This document shows, piece by piece, positions 30,756 through 42,964 of a DNA stretch of 64,000 nucleotides. The DNA is taken from assembly GCA_009760885.1 (NCBI GenBank), contig CM019701.1, positions 20,328,630-20,392,629 on the forward strand. The letters run 5' to 3'. The DNA comes from Achatina immaculata (Eukaryota > Mollusca > Gastropoda > Stylommatophora > Achatinidae). Every line of letters starts with the position of its first letter. The first letter of the stretch is position 1. Under the pieces are notes generated by a model that was not told the origin of the DNA, made no database searches, and was given only the letters and a program-made list of their open reading frames with translations. The translations under genes were made by a program, and so were the position numbers.

Positions 30756-33262
30756 GACAGGTTCTAAGGATTGTCATAGCCGGAGGTGGTTGTGGAGGAT
30801 ATGCTCTCCACTCCACTTAAATGTCTCCACGGCGTGCATCTCAAACAGCCTCTGACAGTCAAGTCTAACTCCTAGCCTTCTCGTCGCAGAACTGTTCAAA
30901 CTGACAGGAGAAGGGGCGGAGGCGAATATCTGGCGCCTGAAAGCCAGACGTTTCGGGTAGATGAGAGTCTTGTTTGATAGCTCATCTGAAAGGAAAACTA
31001 TGATTTAAAACCTGCTGCTGGTGAGATTCTTCAGCTGCCATGCATGAAGTGGGGCTCCTACTGGCTAGTGAAGAAAGGTGCGAATGGGGCTGTCATGGGT
31101 GCCACTGTGGAAAAGGTGAAAGAAAGGATTAAGTGAAGTAATCAGAAGTCTCGAGGTCAGGACTGCTCAAATCGCAGTACCTCTACTCTGGAGGTCAGCC
31201 ATGTCCTATGTGTACTCATACCGGGTGAATTGCCTGAACCAGCTTAACCTACAGGTTAAGACACTGCTGGCGAGATTTTTTGGATGCCGCGTGTGGAGTG
31301 AAACTCCTCCTGGCCAATGATGAAAATGTGAAAAAGCACTTAGGGTTGCCACGTGGCGTCAATGTGAAAAGGTGATGAAAGGGATAAAGTCAAGCTTAAT
31401 CGGTATGTCCAGTAGTCTCGCAGCGAGAGCTACTCATACTCGGCACCTCTGCTCTAGAGGCCAGTCATGTCCGATATACACCCATACTGGTGAAATATGC
31501 CTAAACTGGTTTAAACCAGGGGTGAAACTTGATGGCTACTCAAGTCATGGTACCTCCGCTCTAGAGGTCGGTCACGTCCTAAACACGCCCATAATGGGAT
31601 AATACACCTAAACCCAGGGGTGAAACTTACTGGTGGCAAAGATTCATCCTCCTGGACAAAAGCTCTGTCCTGGTCACAACTAGGAAGGGTAGCGGCCATG
31701 ACCACAAAATGCTAAAGTCAAAGACACTGGACCAGTGTAGTCTAGATAGGCAACCACCTCTCACCAGGAGGGGATGTATACATATCCTAATCTTATTGTA
31801 TCTTATCTTATATCCTTCCTGTGCCGTTAAACGTCACATAGGGCTCGCAAAGTAGTTCGCCAATTTTTCCTGTCTTCTGCGACTCTTTCAACTTCATCAA
31901 AGGATTTTATGCCTGTTAATTTGGCCTCTCTTAATAATGTCCTCTTCAAAGTTTAGCGCGGTCTGCCTCTTTTTCTTCAGCCTGTTGTGTTCCACTTGAT
32001 AGCTTGTTTTGGGATTCTCTGATCATTTCTTCTCATGAAGTGACCAACATATGTCCATCTCCTTTTCCTGATCACCCATGAGACTGGTTGTTGTTCAGTC
32101 ATCTGTCTTATCTCTGCATTGTTCTTGAATTCATTCCACTTGATGCCGAGTATTTTCCTTAGGCATTTGTTTTCAAAAGAGTCTAATTTCTTTTCTATTT
32201 CTTTAGTTGTTTTCCAGCTTTCGCATGCATAAATGAGGGTGGATATTACATCTGAATTGAATAGTCTTAACTTGGTTTTTGTGCTTATAACTTTTTAATT
32301 CCATATGTTCTCAAGATTCTTGAAGATTGATCCTGCTTTTGCAATTCTGATCCTAACTTCCTTTCTAGTGTCACCATCCTGGTCAATGTAGCTGCCAAGG
32401 TATGCAAATTGATTGACTTCTTCAATATCTGTCCCTTCTATGTGTATTTTTCCATTTTGATTGATGGGAATTTTCATTATTTTTGTTTTGTCCTTGTTAA
32501 TTTCAAGTCCTATTTTGCTAGCCAATGAAGACAGGCTATCTGTTTTTTCTTGCATGGAATTCACATTATTACTGATAAGAGTTATGTCATCAGCAAAATC
32601 AAGATCTTCTAGTTGGGTCCCATGTACCCAGTCAATACCTGTGTTACCTGTGCAGCATTTTTTTTCATTATGAAGTCTATTGTAATCCCAAAAGTAAAGG
32701 AGACAGTATACATCCTTGTTTCATGCCTGTTTCAATCTGGAACCATTCACTCATCCCTTCTTCTGTCTTGACTGCACAAACATATCCATTGTATAAGTCC
32801 TTAATGATGTTGACAATTTTAGATGGTATCCTAATCACGTTGAGGTTTTCCAGTGAGAAAGTCCAACACTGGACTGGATGGGCAACCACCTCTCACCCGG
32901 CGAGGATATACTGATATCTAAAACACATCAAGGTTTTCCGGTGAGAAAGTCCAACTCTAGGCTGGATAGGCAACCACCTCTCACCCGGCGGGGATATGCT
33001 GATATCCAAACCACATCGAGGTTTTCTGGTAAGAAAGTCCAACTCTAGATTAAACTGGTGCAATGAAAACCACTGTGTTACACAAATCCCACTTCTGCGA
33101 CCCACCAAGAATTCAGGCCCAAGCCTCGTGATACTCTGAGCCTCTTGTGATCCTCTTGGGGATCTCTTGTAGGCCTCTTGGGGACCACAGGACACATCGA
33201 GGACCACAGGAGTAAATTCAGCAGGATCATGGGGTGATCTTGGTAGTAGAAGCGAATGAAGA
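30756..33262 (+). repeat. F repeat, long variant, split by RTE-C
   Basis: F modules run in sense from the 5' extension (ggttctaagg, then cagcctctgacagtcaagtc) through the 228-bp and 107-bp modules to 31792, and continue from 32827 with the 88-bp modules and the 3' region. The end is gtagaagcgaatgaagaagaag at 33246-33267. RTE-C (31793-32826) lies between exact 10-bp duplications. The 5' extension is shared with the copy at 59.9 kb. Confidence 0.85.
31793..32826 (-). mobile_element. RTE-C LINE, 5' truncated, nested in F
   Basis: The minus strand carries IPSKIVNIIKDLYNGYVCAV, FQIETGMKQGCILSPLLLG, then a damaged FADD box, SLASKIGLEINKDKTKIMK and NQFAYLGSYIDQDGDTRKE. It ends at the family 3' tail of ATAAG repeats (31793-31810). 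The flanking 10-mer tatcctaatc is at 31783-31792 and 32827-32836. The F sequence is continuous once it is removed. Confidence 0.9.
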
Positions 33263-33779
33263 AGAAGCTTTTTGACATAAAAATTCCATCACACTTTATC
33301 TTACATGTCCAGATATGTATACTTTTTTCAACATACAATGGCTCATTTTACCTCATTTTTTTTTTTTGGCTACTAAGCCAAATACAGTCAAACCTACTTA
33401 TTGTCACATCAGTGGGACTGTCAAAATATGGTGACATAAAGCAGAGGTGACATTAAGTGGGGTCTATAACATGGACTTTACCTGCACCAGTATACAGCAT
33501 GTATGTCCCACATTTGCTACATTAAACAAACAGTTAAAGCTGTCATTATCAGACATAAAATGCATTAATCACAAAATACAGTAAATGTTGGTAAATAACT
33601 TACAGGATAAGTAACACTAAAATCAAGCAGCATCAGACTTTTCGGCAGAAACAGTTAAAAAAAAGGAAAAACTGTTTTGCATTGTATAATGATAACTGGT
33701 TTATTAACCAAAAAAAGTCATTTAAGAATATTACAGCATTAAATAAGTCCTGTGTTTATACATACTGTAAATGAACAAG

Positions 33780-34060
33780 CACACAACCTTGAACATGTCC
33801 ACAGATTGAGCATAAGAACAAGTTTGGTGGGCATTTTGTCCATGATGGACTCACTGGCATCATCAGTACCATCCTCAGCGTCTATGACATGTGAGAGTCT
33901 CGCTTAATTCTGTCTGTTTTTAACAACTTTCGATACAGTTGAAATGTCAGTTCCAAATTTATCCACAATTTTCCTCTCTTGTAACTTTTTCATCAGGTTG
34001 CTTCAAAATGTCCATTTCAGCGCTTAAATCTAGATTGACAAGTTTGCGGCTAGTAGCCAT
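33780..34060 (-). pseudogene. pogo transposase N-terminal helix-turn-helix remnant
   Basis: The frame opens MATSRKLVNLDLSAEMDILK. After a one-base shift it gives KIVDKFGTDISTVSKVVKNR. Together these fit a CENP-B N-terminal DNA-binding domain (the IA..FGI..STVS.I.K pattern). A stop follows (RQN*), and then DAEDGTDDASESIMDKMPTK, an acidic C-terminal-like stretch, which suggests an internal deletion. Confidence 0.65.
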
Positions 34061-34571
34061 TATCTGCCCAAAGAGAACTAGAGAAAAGTTCCAGGCTATA
34101 CGACTCACAGTACAATGCTCGAGAATGACCAACTGTGAATTCGCAATGCAACATCCACCCATGTCTTGATAAAGAAGACAAACACTGCCCGAAAGACGAT
34201 ACAGTTTTAATCACGATCTTTTGAAAGGGCAGCCATGGTAAAAGCCTTTCACTCATCCCACTTGAGTTTTTATACCCACATATTCAAAAGGTTGACACCG
34301 TATGTACTCTGTGATCAAATGGCTGGCCCCTTCTTTGATGAGTCATGAAGTTGATGACGATTTGTGAGATGTTTACAGCTTGGACTCACTCAGTTTGCGA
34401 TGCAATGCTGGGTCTTGAACTCCTCCATGTGCAAAAATATGATGACATTAACTGATCTGTACCAATATGAGGGGTAATATTAACTTGGAATAAAGTTCAT
34501 TAATTACTAATGGGAAATGGCTGGGAATACAAATTTCTGTGACAATTTGCAGGCTGCGACGTAAAGTTGTG

Positions 34572-34621
34572 AGACCTATGTGATGTTTAACGGCACGGGA
34601 AGGATATAAGATATAAGATAA
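34572..34621 (+). mobile_element. Extremely truncated RTE-C 3' tail
   Basis: Only the last 50 bp of RTE-C (tgatgtttaacggcacggga, then ATAAG units) are present. The duplication gacgtaaagtKgtg lies at 34558-34571 and 34622-34635 with one mismatch. Confidence 0.85.
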
Positions 34622-34659
34622 GACGTAAAGTGGTGCAATATTAGGTGGGTTCGACTGTA

Positions 34660-35324
34660 TTTTCTACATAATACCAATACTTCAACTGCTAAATAAACAT
34701 GATAACATAAATCAGCAGAAATTTTTTAAAACATAAACCGAGCATTTACACCATCAATTTCCAATTTTTTTTGTGCATGACTCTAAAACTAGCTATGGTA
34801 TCTGGCCTATTTTTGTTTAATCTGAACATTTTTCTGAAATCTTTTTTTTTTTTTGGGTCACTTCCCACAAAAAGGAAATTTTAAAAAAATATTACAATTC
34901 AACAAAAATACCATTTCATGGCATTTGAGACTTAGAATGCTATCAGGTCACTACAGCAGTCTTGTGAAAGAAATGTGAACTGCCAGCTGAGACAGGAGAC
35001 TAAATGAACTACAATAATAATTTTATTACTGTATAAAAAGTGCAATTCTGTTCAAGTGTCTCATGCCATTCAATTTGTACTTGACAGAGCATTTCAATGA
35101 AAGTTGCAAAACACTGTAAATGCAGTAGTATTTTTTTTTCTTAATATTTATATTTGAAAAAAATAATGCAGAAAGATCTCCCTAAAATCCTGTAAATTTA
35201 TTTTTAACTTACTATTTTCTTACCTTTATCATGATATCTCCTTGTGACTTTACACGAAACCCCTAGTGATGCTAATTTTGGTCACTACCTGAGGTTGAGA
35301 ACAACTGATCTACGCTCTTAATTA
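34660..35324. other. PRPF6 intron 4, unassigned part
   Basis: A/T-rich with several poly-T and poly-A runs. Nothing recognised. Confidence 0.5.
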
Positions 35325-36090
35325 CTTCTTCTTCTTCAGCTTTCTGAGCCATTAAGGCTCACTGCTGCAGATAAAGTTCACCTCCACTCCTCATCTTCTG
35401 TCTCCAGTTGGTGACAACAATTTCTTTTTTATCTTCTTCTATATTGTCTTTCCATCTCTGTCTTGGTCTACCCCTGGTCTTGTTTCTCTCAACTCTTGTG
35501 CACGCATATTTTCGTTTGTCTGTTCTCTTCCATTCTTTCTATATCCCCTAGCCAGCGTAGTCTGTTAGTTTCAAGGCATTTATAATTCATTGGGATTTAA
35601 ATAAACTGTTCAGTTCAGTGTTCTTTCCAGCTCTCCATTATCCACTGTTGGTATCCTTTATTGGCCCAAAGATTCTTCTTAGGATCTTGTTCTCAAAGAT
35701 CTGCAATTGTTGTTCATCTTTCTTTGTTGTACTCCACGTTTCTGATCCATACACGACAGCTGGTCTAATTATAGTTTTGTAGATTATCATGGTTTTTGGT
35801 GTTTTGAGACAAGATTTTGGATTTTAACAGGTGTTGCAAGGCAAAGTATATTTTATTCCCTATCTGTACTTTGCTTTTAATGTCTTTGCTTACTGTGTTG
35901 CTTTTGTTGAAGGTTGTGGCTAGATATTTGTGTTTCTGTAGCTAGATATTTGTATGTTTCTGTTTTCCTAATAATCATCTCTCGAACAATTATATAAACT
36001 GGATCATCCTGCCTCTGGTCTCTTGATATCTTTATATACTCCGTCTTATCTTGGTTAATGGTCAAGCCCACTTTTAGTGCTACATCTCTC
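35325..36090 (-). mobile_element. RTE-E LINE, 5' truncated
   Basis: On the minus strand the RT C-terminal part reads VGLTINQDKTEYIKISRDQR and TYKYLATETQISSHN, followed by a decayed C-terminal domain. The 3' end is the conserved gctgaagaagaag tail at 35328-35340. Its last 145 bp match the piece nested in RTE-D at 14.9 kb. Confidence 0.75.
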
Positions 36091-36203
36091 AGGTGAATTC
36101 ACTCTGAACTGCACAAACTTCTAAAATAAAAATTTTTTTTCAATTTTACTTCTCAGTTAGCATATAAAATATGTGCATATATTTACTTTTCATTGACACT
36201 TAC

Positions 36204-36401
36204 CTTAAGATCTGAAAACTGTTGTTGAATTTTTGGTCTCTCCTGTCGAAATCTTTCAATATCCATCTTAAGTTTTTCTTCTCTTCTCTCTTTTCTCTTC
36301 TCATCCATTCTCTTGTCTACAGCTTCATAAATTGCATCAGCTTCTTCATCATCCTTATCATATGGATCTTTGCTACACAAGCTGCCACCATAACCTGAGA
36401 A
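36204..36401 (-). CDS. PRPF6: PRPF6 exon 4
   Basis: A 66-codon exon in phase 0 at both ends. It reads [20 protein letters not shown], then [20 protein letters not shown], a charged helix, and [15 protein letters not shown]. This is the most conserved part of the PRP1_N domain. Human PRPF6 has the same DKRMDERRKERRE and [13 protein letters not shown] blocks. The acceptor is cattag before TTCTCA and the donor is AAG|gtaagtg. A frame reading on through the donor ends within seven codons in VSVNEK*, so the donor is real. Confidence 0.97.
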
Positions 36402-36479
36402 CTAATGAAAACAGACTGGCAAGTGACAGTATATAGCAGAAAGAAAATTGTATCTCTAATCATAATCTTCACGACTCAA

Positions 36480-36960
36480 AATAAATATGAATCTAAATGG
36501 AAGAATGATTCTGACTTTTCCAATCCCCAGAATTATGAGTTTTCACTCTTTTTCCTCTGTGCCCGATAATGAATCATACGAGTCCTATTCAGCTGTTCAA
36601 CATCTCCATACAAAATGTTGGTTATTGATGAGTCTGGTAGTATCAGGTTCTTCCAAAGATCTTTCAATGTGCTGCAGTTCAACAGGTAGTGCTTAACAGT
36701 TTCTTCTTCTTGCCTGCTGTAGTGCATGCAGTATGGTGTGTGGTCAGCAGTAACTCTGTGTAAGTGCCTACTGAGGGTGATGTGTCCTGTTCACAATCTG
36801 AAGATTCTGCATTGGTCTCTACGACATAAGCTGTTGATGTGGTCCCTGGGTTAGGCTTTGGGAGGTGTGTATATAGGGATCTTCCAGTTGCTGCTTGCAA
36901 TTGTTGTGTATATTTTGAGTAAAAAACTTTGGACACCATCATCAGCAGGAACTGAAGCAT
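36480..36960 (-). mobile_element. LINE ORF2 C-terminal remnant
   Basis: On the minus strand a Cys/His cluster is followed by MHYSRQEEETVKHYLLNCST and LKDLWKNLILPDSS. Upstream is LPKPNPGTTSTAYVVETNAE. The ETV.H.LL.C pattern is that of the C-terminal Cys/His motif in I/R1/LOA-type ORF2 proteins. The remnant sits in intron 3 of PRPF6. Confidence 0.55.
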
Positions 36961-37436
36961 TGAATATTCTACCTCGTTAAATTTTTTAATTATTAAAATA
37001 CAAGTTCCCACTGAAATCATATGAGTTATTATCACTGTGAACAATATTTTGTAATAAAATTAATGCACTAGGTGCATTTTTTTTATCCAGATTATTTACA
37101 ACTTTAAGGAATGCTTCCTGTCATTCTAAATAATATTTATAGCACAATCTAAAACAGAAAAATTATTCACTATAGATTTATTTACAAATCAACACTGAAA
37201 TAGCAAAGTACAAAAATACCAAAAGTTACTTCATAATACAAAAACATGGAATGGATCAGAACTGTGAATTTATTAATTTCATATCAACCCTGCTGAAAAT
37301 GAGCATTAGGAACTTTGATTCATACCAGAGTGTAGAATCAAGTAAAGCTGTCAGGATTATTTAGAACATTAAGGATCCAAAATGCAAAGTGAAACATAAA
37401 ATGCACACTACAACATATTATAGCATATTAAAATAC

Positions 37437-37524
37437 CTCATCATAATTGGCATCATTAAGATCTTCATCATCTTCATCTTTCTCTTGTTTGTTCTTTTTA
37501 TTGGGTGGAGCATGTCTGTCTTCA
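37437..37524 (-). CDS. PRPF6: PRPF6 exon 3
   Basis: An 88-nt exon completing a Pro codon and then reading EDRHAPPNKKNKQEKDEDDE, followed by DLNDANYDE. Human PRPF6 has DDRHAPPGKR and DLNDTNYDEF at the same place. The acceptor is tttgcag and the donor is GAG|gtattt. The exon ends on a codon boundary and joins F of exon 4 to rebuild [12 protein letters not shown]. Confidence 0.95.
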
Positions 37525-37611
37525 CTGCAAACAAATACTGAGATTTAATACTCCATATATAATGAGGACTATATTTTAAAGCAATAAATATTTTTTTTAC
37601 TCCTGTAATCC

Positions 37612-37660
37612 ATAACTATGTGATGTTTAATGGCATGGGAAGGATGCAGGATGTAAGAAT
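37612..37660 (+). mobile_element. RTE-C 3' tail, about 50 bp
   Basis: The stretch ctatgtgatgtttaatggca followed by tgggaaggatgcagg matches the RTE-C 3' end with a few changes. It is a second extremely truncated copy of the family, in intron 2. Confidence 0.75.
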
Positions 37661-38470
37661 TCATAACTCTCTCCTTATATCTACTGTGCTATCAGTGAAT
37701 CTGTTGACATAAACTTCCAGGGCCAAAACACGGAATCATAAATCAATGTAATCATGAAAATAAACAGCATCTTCACAATTCATTAGAAAATCCTACTGTA
37801 GTATCGATGTGTAACAGATGTTGGTCCTTGAATTTTTGAGAACACAATCCTGTAATTACAAATATGCGATCATTCAATATTAGAGGATGGTCAGATGTAC
37901 AATTAACTGTTGTTATCATCTGCCGACACGTTTAAAGGCCGTCACAGAAAATGCAAAATTGTGTGTACAAGAAAAAGAATGAATTTTTAATCACTTTGAG
38001 ACTTGCTAACAAAGACTTTCTTTAAACTATTATTAGCAATACTAATACTACTCTTATGGCATAATAGAGAACAAGAATGCATATTTCATCATCTTGGGTT
38101 CAACAGGTACCAACAAAAATATATTTTACCTGTTTTTTAAAATGTTGCTCTTCTGCAATGAAATGATGTTAATGTCACATTCCTATAACAAAATGACAAT
38201 AAATAATATCTGACATTAGACTCCTGCACTAAAATACCAATAAGCATGAATAAAAATTCATATTCAGTGTATTTTTTTTAATGAATAAAATATTTACAAT
38301 GGCTTTGTATTTTGATAGAACCAGAAACCAGATAGATAATTTTTGTATTAGAAAGCAATTCAGAACATCTCTGTAAGAGCATAAAGGGGTGCAGATGTCA
38401 ACTATGATCACAATCTGTGTAGGGAAAATAAGACTAAAACTGAAAAGCCAACACAAGAAAGGAGTACTCA
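37661..38470. other. PRPF6 intron 2, unassigned part
   Basis: AT-rich sequence with no recognised feature. Confidence 0.5.
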
Positions 38471-40170
38471 GCTACAGGAAGAAAATACTAACAGTAATTT
38501 CAATCTGGAACTTACCAATCATTTCACAACACTCAGTAAGGTTGAGGAGACAGATATAGATGAATTATGGAATTCTTACACCACAGCCATAATCTCAGCA
38601 GCAAAAGAAAGTGCTGGACTGCAAAAAAAAAAAAATAAGTAGAAAACCATGGACATCAGATAACACATGGAAATACATACATGAAAGACGAGAAGCCAAA
38701 TTAGCCATGTTGAATATAAAGAAAGAGCTTGGAAAAGTTTTGGCAAAACCAACATACAAAGAACTAGACAATAAAGTAAAAAAAGCTCAGCTAGAAGGGA
38801 TAAAAGAATACATGGACAATATGGCAAAAGAAACAGAGAAGGCAGCAAAAATAGGAGACAGCAAAACTCTATTTAACATACAAAAGAGGCTAACATGTAT
38901 TACTGTATCCAAAGAAAGACCGATCTTCAGCAAAACTAGCACATTATTAACATCAAGTAAAGACCACAAGCAAAGATGGGCCAAACACTTCCAAGAAATA
39001 CTTCATCGACCACACCCAAATGAAGTAATAAACCTTGAAACCGACTTACCAATCCCCCAACCTAGATGAAATTACACTGACTGAAAATGAAACAGCAGTG
39101 AATCCAATGGCTAACAACAAGGCTGTGGGTGAAGATGAAATAACACCCGAAATGTTAAAAGCTATCAACAGTGACAACATGAGACAACTACAGAGAATGT
39201 TTAATCAAATTTGGAAAGAAGAAAAGGTCCCTTCTAAATGGAAAAAAGGAATCATCGTTAAAACACCACAAAAAAGGCAACCTTAGCAACTGCAATAACT
39301 GGAGAAGAGTAACCTTACTATCAGTTGTGTCAAAAGCATTTTGCAAAATTATTCTGAAGAGAATTAAAGATATAGTGGATACAGCAATGATAGGAGAACT
39401 AGCAGGATTTCAAAAAGGGAGAAGCTGTCTCAACCAGATCATTACTACACTTGAAGAACATACTGAAAAAGCAAAAACCATTAATCCTGAATTTCATAGA
39501 CTTTAAAAAGGCATTTGATAGCATACACAGAGATTCATTATGGAGAATTTTAAGAATATATGGAATATCATCTAAAATTATCAACATCATTAAGGATCTC
39601 TACAACAAATATGTTTGTGCAGTCAACAATGGTTCCAGACTGAAACTGGCATGAAACAAGGATGTATACTATCTCCTTTTCTTTCTGGAATTGCAATAGA
39701 CTTCATAATGAAAAAATGATGCACAGGTACCACATGGGACCCAACTAGAAGATCGTCATTTTGCTGATGACATTAACTCTAATCAGTGGCAATGTGAATT
39801 TGATGCATGAAAAAACAGTTACCCTGACATCACTGGCTAGCAAAATAAGACTTGAAATTAACAAGGAAAAAACAAAAATAATGAAACGTCCCATCAATCA
39901 AGAAGGAAAAATATATGTAGAAGGAACAGCTGATGAAGAAGTAAACCAATCTGCGTATCTCAGCAGATACACAGACCAGGATGGTGTCAACAGAAAGGAA
40001 GTTAGAAGTAGAACTGCAAAAGCAGTACTGACCTTCAAGAATCTTGAGAACATATGGTCCTCAAAAGTTATAAGCATAAAAACCAAGTTCAGATAATATC
40101 CACCTTTGTTTATGCATGCGAAAGCTGGAAAACAATTTAAAAAATAGACTCTTTTGAAAACAAATGCCTA
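38471..40170 (+). mobile_element. RTE-C LINE, RT part, broken
   Basis: Pieces in order: a linker (NSYTTAIISAAKESAGLQKK), ERREAKLAMLNIKKELGKVL, NNKAVGEDEITPEMLKAINS, KVPSKWKKGIIVKTPQK, ILNFIDFKKAFDSIHRDSLW (motif A), GMKQGCILSPFLSG, LADDITLISG-like, and KIRLEINKEKTKIMKRPI. Frameshifts fall near 39060, 39280, 39450 and 39650 and the FADD box is damaged. The 3' end is cut by an F repeat inside the sequence for NKCLR. Confidence 0.88.
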
Positions 40171-40171
40171 A

Positions 40172-41358
40172 GGAATGAGTATCGCAGGGCTTTAGCCTGT
40201 ATTCTTGGTGGGTCTCTGAAGCGGATTGCGTGACACCGTGGTTTTCGTTGCACCAGTTTAGTCTAGAGTTGGACTTTCTCACCAGAAGACCTCGACGTGT
40301 TTAGGATACCAGTGCATCCCCGCTGGGTGAGAGGCGGTAGCCCACCCACGCCAGAGTTGGACTTTCTCACCGGAAAACCTTGACGTGTTTTGAGATACCC
40401 ATGTATCACTGCCGGGTGAGAGGTTGTTGCCCATCCAGTCCAGAGTTGGACTTTCTCACTGGAAAACCTCAGCGTGATTAGGATACGCAAACATCCCCAT
40501 CGGGTGAGAGGTGGTTGCCTATCTAGGCTGCCCTGGTCCAGTGTTTCCGACTTCAGCATTTTGCGGTCGTGGCCGCTACCCTTCCTAGTTGTGACCAGGA
40601 TGGAGCTTTTGTCTAGGAGGATGAATCCTCGCCACTAGTGACTTCCACCCCTGGGTTGAGCCGGGTTAGGCATATTATCCCAGTATGGGCGTGTTTGGGA
40701 TGTGACCGACCTCTAGAGCAGAGGTACTGTGATATGCATAGCCTTCAAGATTCACCCCTGGTGTGAGCCGGTTTAGGCAAAATTCACCAGTATGGGTGTA
40801 TATCAGGCGTGACCGACCTCTAGAGCGGAGGTGGCATGACATGTCTAGCCATCAAGTTCCATCCCTGGTGTGTGCCAGTTTAGGCATATTTCACTAGTGT
40901 AGGTGTATTTCGGACGTGGCCGGCCTCTAGAGCAGAGGTGCCGTGGTATGTATAGCTCTCGCAGCGATACTACTGGACATACCGATTAAACTTCACTTTA
41001 TCCTTTCCACCACCTTTTCACATTGGCACCGCACAGCAACCTTTCTTTCTTTTCCACATTTTCTTCCTTGACCTGGAGGAGCTTCACTCCACGCGCGGCA
41101 TTCGAAGAGTCTCACCAGCAGCGTCTTAACCTCTGGGACAAGCCGGTTCATGCATTTCACCAGACAGGACTGCACTCAGGACGTAGCCGACCTCCAGACC
41201 AGAGGTGCCGTGATTTGACTATTTGCTTCGCTTTATCCTTTCTACCACCCTTTCCGCAGTGATGCTGCGCGGCAACCCCACTTGCACCTTTCTTCGTTGG
41301 CCGGGAGGAGCACTGCTCCACGCACGGCAGCCAAAGAATATCGCCAACAGCGACCTGC
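40172..41358 (-). repeat. F repeat, 3' tail missing
   Basis: The full module order is present in reverse complement: 88-bp modules at 40265-40540, 107-bp modules at 40640-40965 and 228-bp modules at 40930-41358. It lacks the last about 150 bp and the (GAA)n tail. Its 5' end (gccaacagcgac) is at the same position as in the copies at 1046 and 59281. Confidence 0.88.
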
Positions 41359-41681
41359 TCCAGTAAGTTGGACTTCACTGACACATCTATGATTCATATT
41401 ATGATCAGAAAATCAAGAACATTGTGTCTGGGGTTCTGTAAGCGAAAATTCTACTCCATGAGTCAAAAGAATAATTAGCATTAAAAACTATGCAGGAATC
41501 AATAACAGATTTCATTGTTATATCACACACTTGTGCACTGAAATAAAAATGTGTCCATGGAATTGATTATCATGGAAAATGCTTGCTCTTTTATCACTCG
41601 AAATGAGAACAATAATCATTCATACTGGTGACAGTATAAAAAAAAAAAGGTGCAAACAATGAGCTGATTCTATATACTCAC

Positions 41682-41741
41682 GGAATATCATCTGCATCTC
41701 TAGCTGGGCCAATATCTGAACGAGTTGTAAAACCAGTAGCA
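41682..41741 (-). CDS. PRPF6: PRPF6 exon 2
   Basis: A 60-nt exon encoding (G)ATGFTTRSDIGPARDADDI(P), almost identical to the human GATGFTTRSDIGPARDAND. The acceptor is gttccag and the donor is CC|gtgagt. The split codons GG|T at its start and CC|T at its end both restore the conserved residues. A TA-rich tract follows just upstream in the intron (41757-41791). Confidence 0.97.
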
Positions 41742-41756
41742 CTGGAACATAAACAA

Positions 41757-41791
41757 ATTATATATATATATATATATAAATATATATATAA
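41757..41791. repeat. (TA)n tract in intron 1
   Basis: TA repeats with a single aa interruption, 16 bp from the exon 2 acceptor. Confidence 0.9.
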
Positions 41792-42960
41792 AAATTCACG
41801 AATTCATGACTTCTAATGTAACAGATCCACCTCAACATCTGCTATCAAAAATATTTTTATTGCTCGACACTAGTGATAAAACCAGGCTTCAAGAAAATAG
41901 CAGCTGGAAATACTTGTGACCTAAATTCTGAAAGTAAGTCCAAAATTTTCTTAAAATTTAGGCATAATTTCAAATATAGTTCCTTAGTCATAAAACATGT
42001 AGATAATACTAAATGAGCAACTCGCTTTTATTCTGTTAGAAGTAATACATGAATGAACAACAATATAAAACAGAACATAAATATTTGCATCAAAATCCAT
42101 AGTAAAGTGTTTTTCACAATACACATTATCTATCAATGAAAACATTTATTACTCTTTTTTTAAATATTTTGTTTTCAAAACAGTATTCTACATCTTAAAA
42201 CCATCTAGACTTTAGACATATTAGAAAAATTTAATCCTGTCAGGCATGTCCATTTAGCATCTGATAGCAAAACAGAGTCAATGAGAAGTTTGTTGTGAAT
42301 ATGTAATTTTAAAAATTGGTGGTTGTCACTTAGGGTGTGATGGGTTACTTGTGCAAGGTAGCTAAATCTATAAAATCCTTTAAATACCCAAAAATGTGGG
42401 TGCTGGAAGCAACTTAACATCTTCCTTCTCACACTGCCTGAAGCATCTGACTAACACAGCAAAACTATAAAGAAATGAGGAAAGGCAATAGCATTTAAAG
42501 AATCCCCAAAAGTCTGGATAAAATTTTTCTCACTTATAATTTTAACAATATTTTTCTTCAGCACCAATATGGATTTGAAACTAACATATGAACACAAATA
42601 AACTGTTCTCAAGTACTGAAAATATGGTGACAAATTGTTGCTGAATTAAAAAATTAAACATCTCAAAAAGAATCCAGGGACATGGTAATTTTGGCAAATT
42701 GTACAACTGCTTCAAAGAAACAAACTGTGCATGATCAACATGGAGTCATTCTAAAACTACAATTGATGAGGAATCATCGGGAAGGGCATATGAACATTTC
42801 AAGGCTAACCAAAAGAAATAAAAAATAGAAATAAAGGTCTCATGGTGTTCTGCTAAAAAAATTCATAAACATCATCTTCTACAAGGTTCAGCTTGATTTC
42901 ATAGACAGTCTGTATAATATTATATACACTCCCATGTTCATTATTAATTTGATTATTTTT
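41792..42960. other. PRPF6 intron 1, unassigned part
   Basis: AT-rich, with no recognised motif. Confidence 0.5.
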
Positions 42961-42964
42961 TGCA

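Larger units (their letters stand above)
33385..34657 (-). mobile_element. pogo/Tigger-like DNA transposon, deletion derivative
   Basis: Inverted ends cagtcaaacctacttattgtc (left) and the mirrored ggtgggttcgactg (right) are flanked by TA at 33383-33384 and 34658-34659. Inside, the minus strand encodes only the start of a CENP-B-type transposase. The catalytic DDE region is missing. A 50-bp RTE-C tail is inserted at 34572-34621. Confidence 0.8.
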
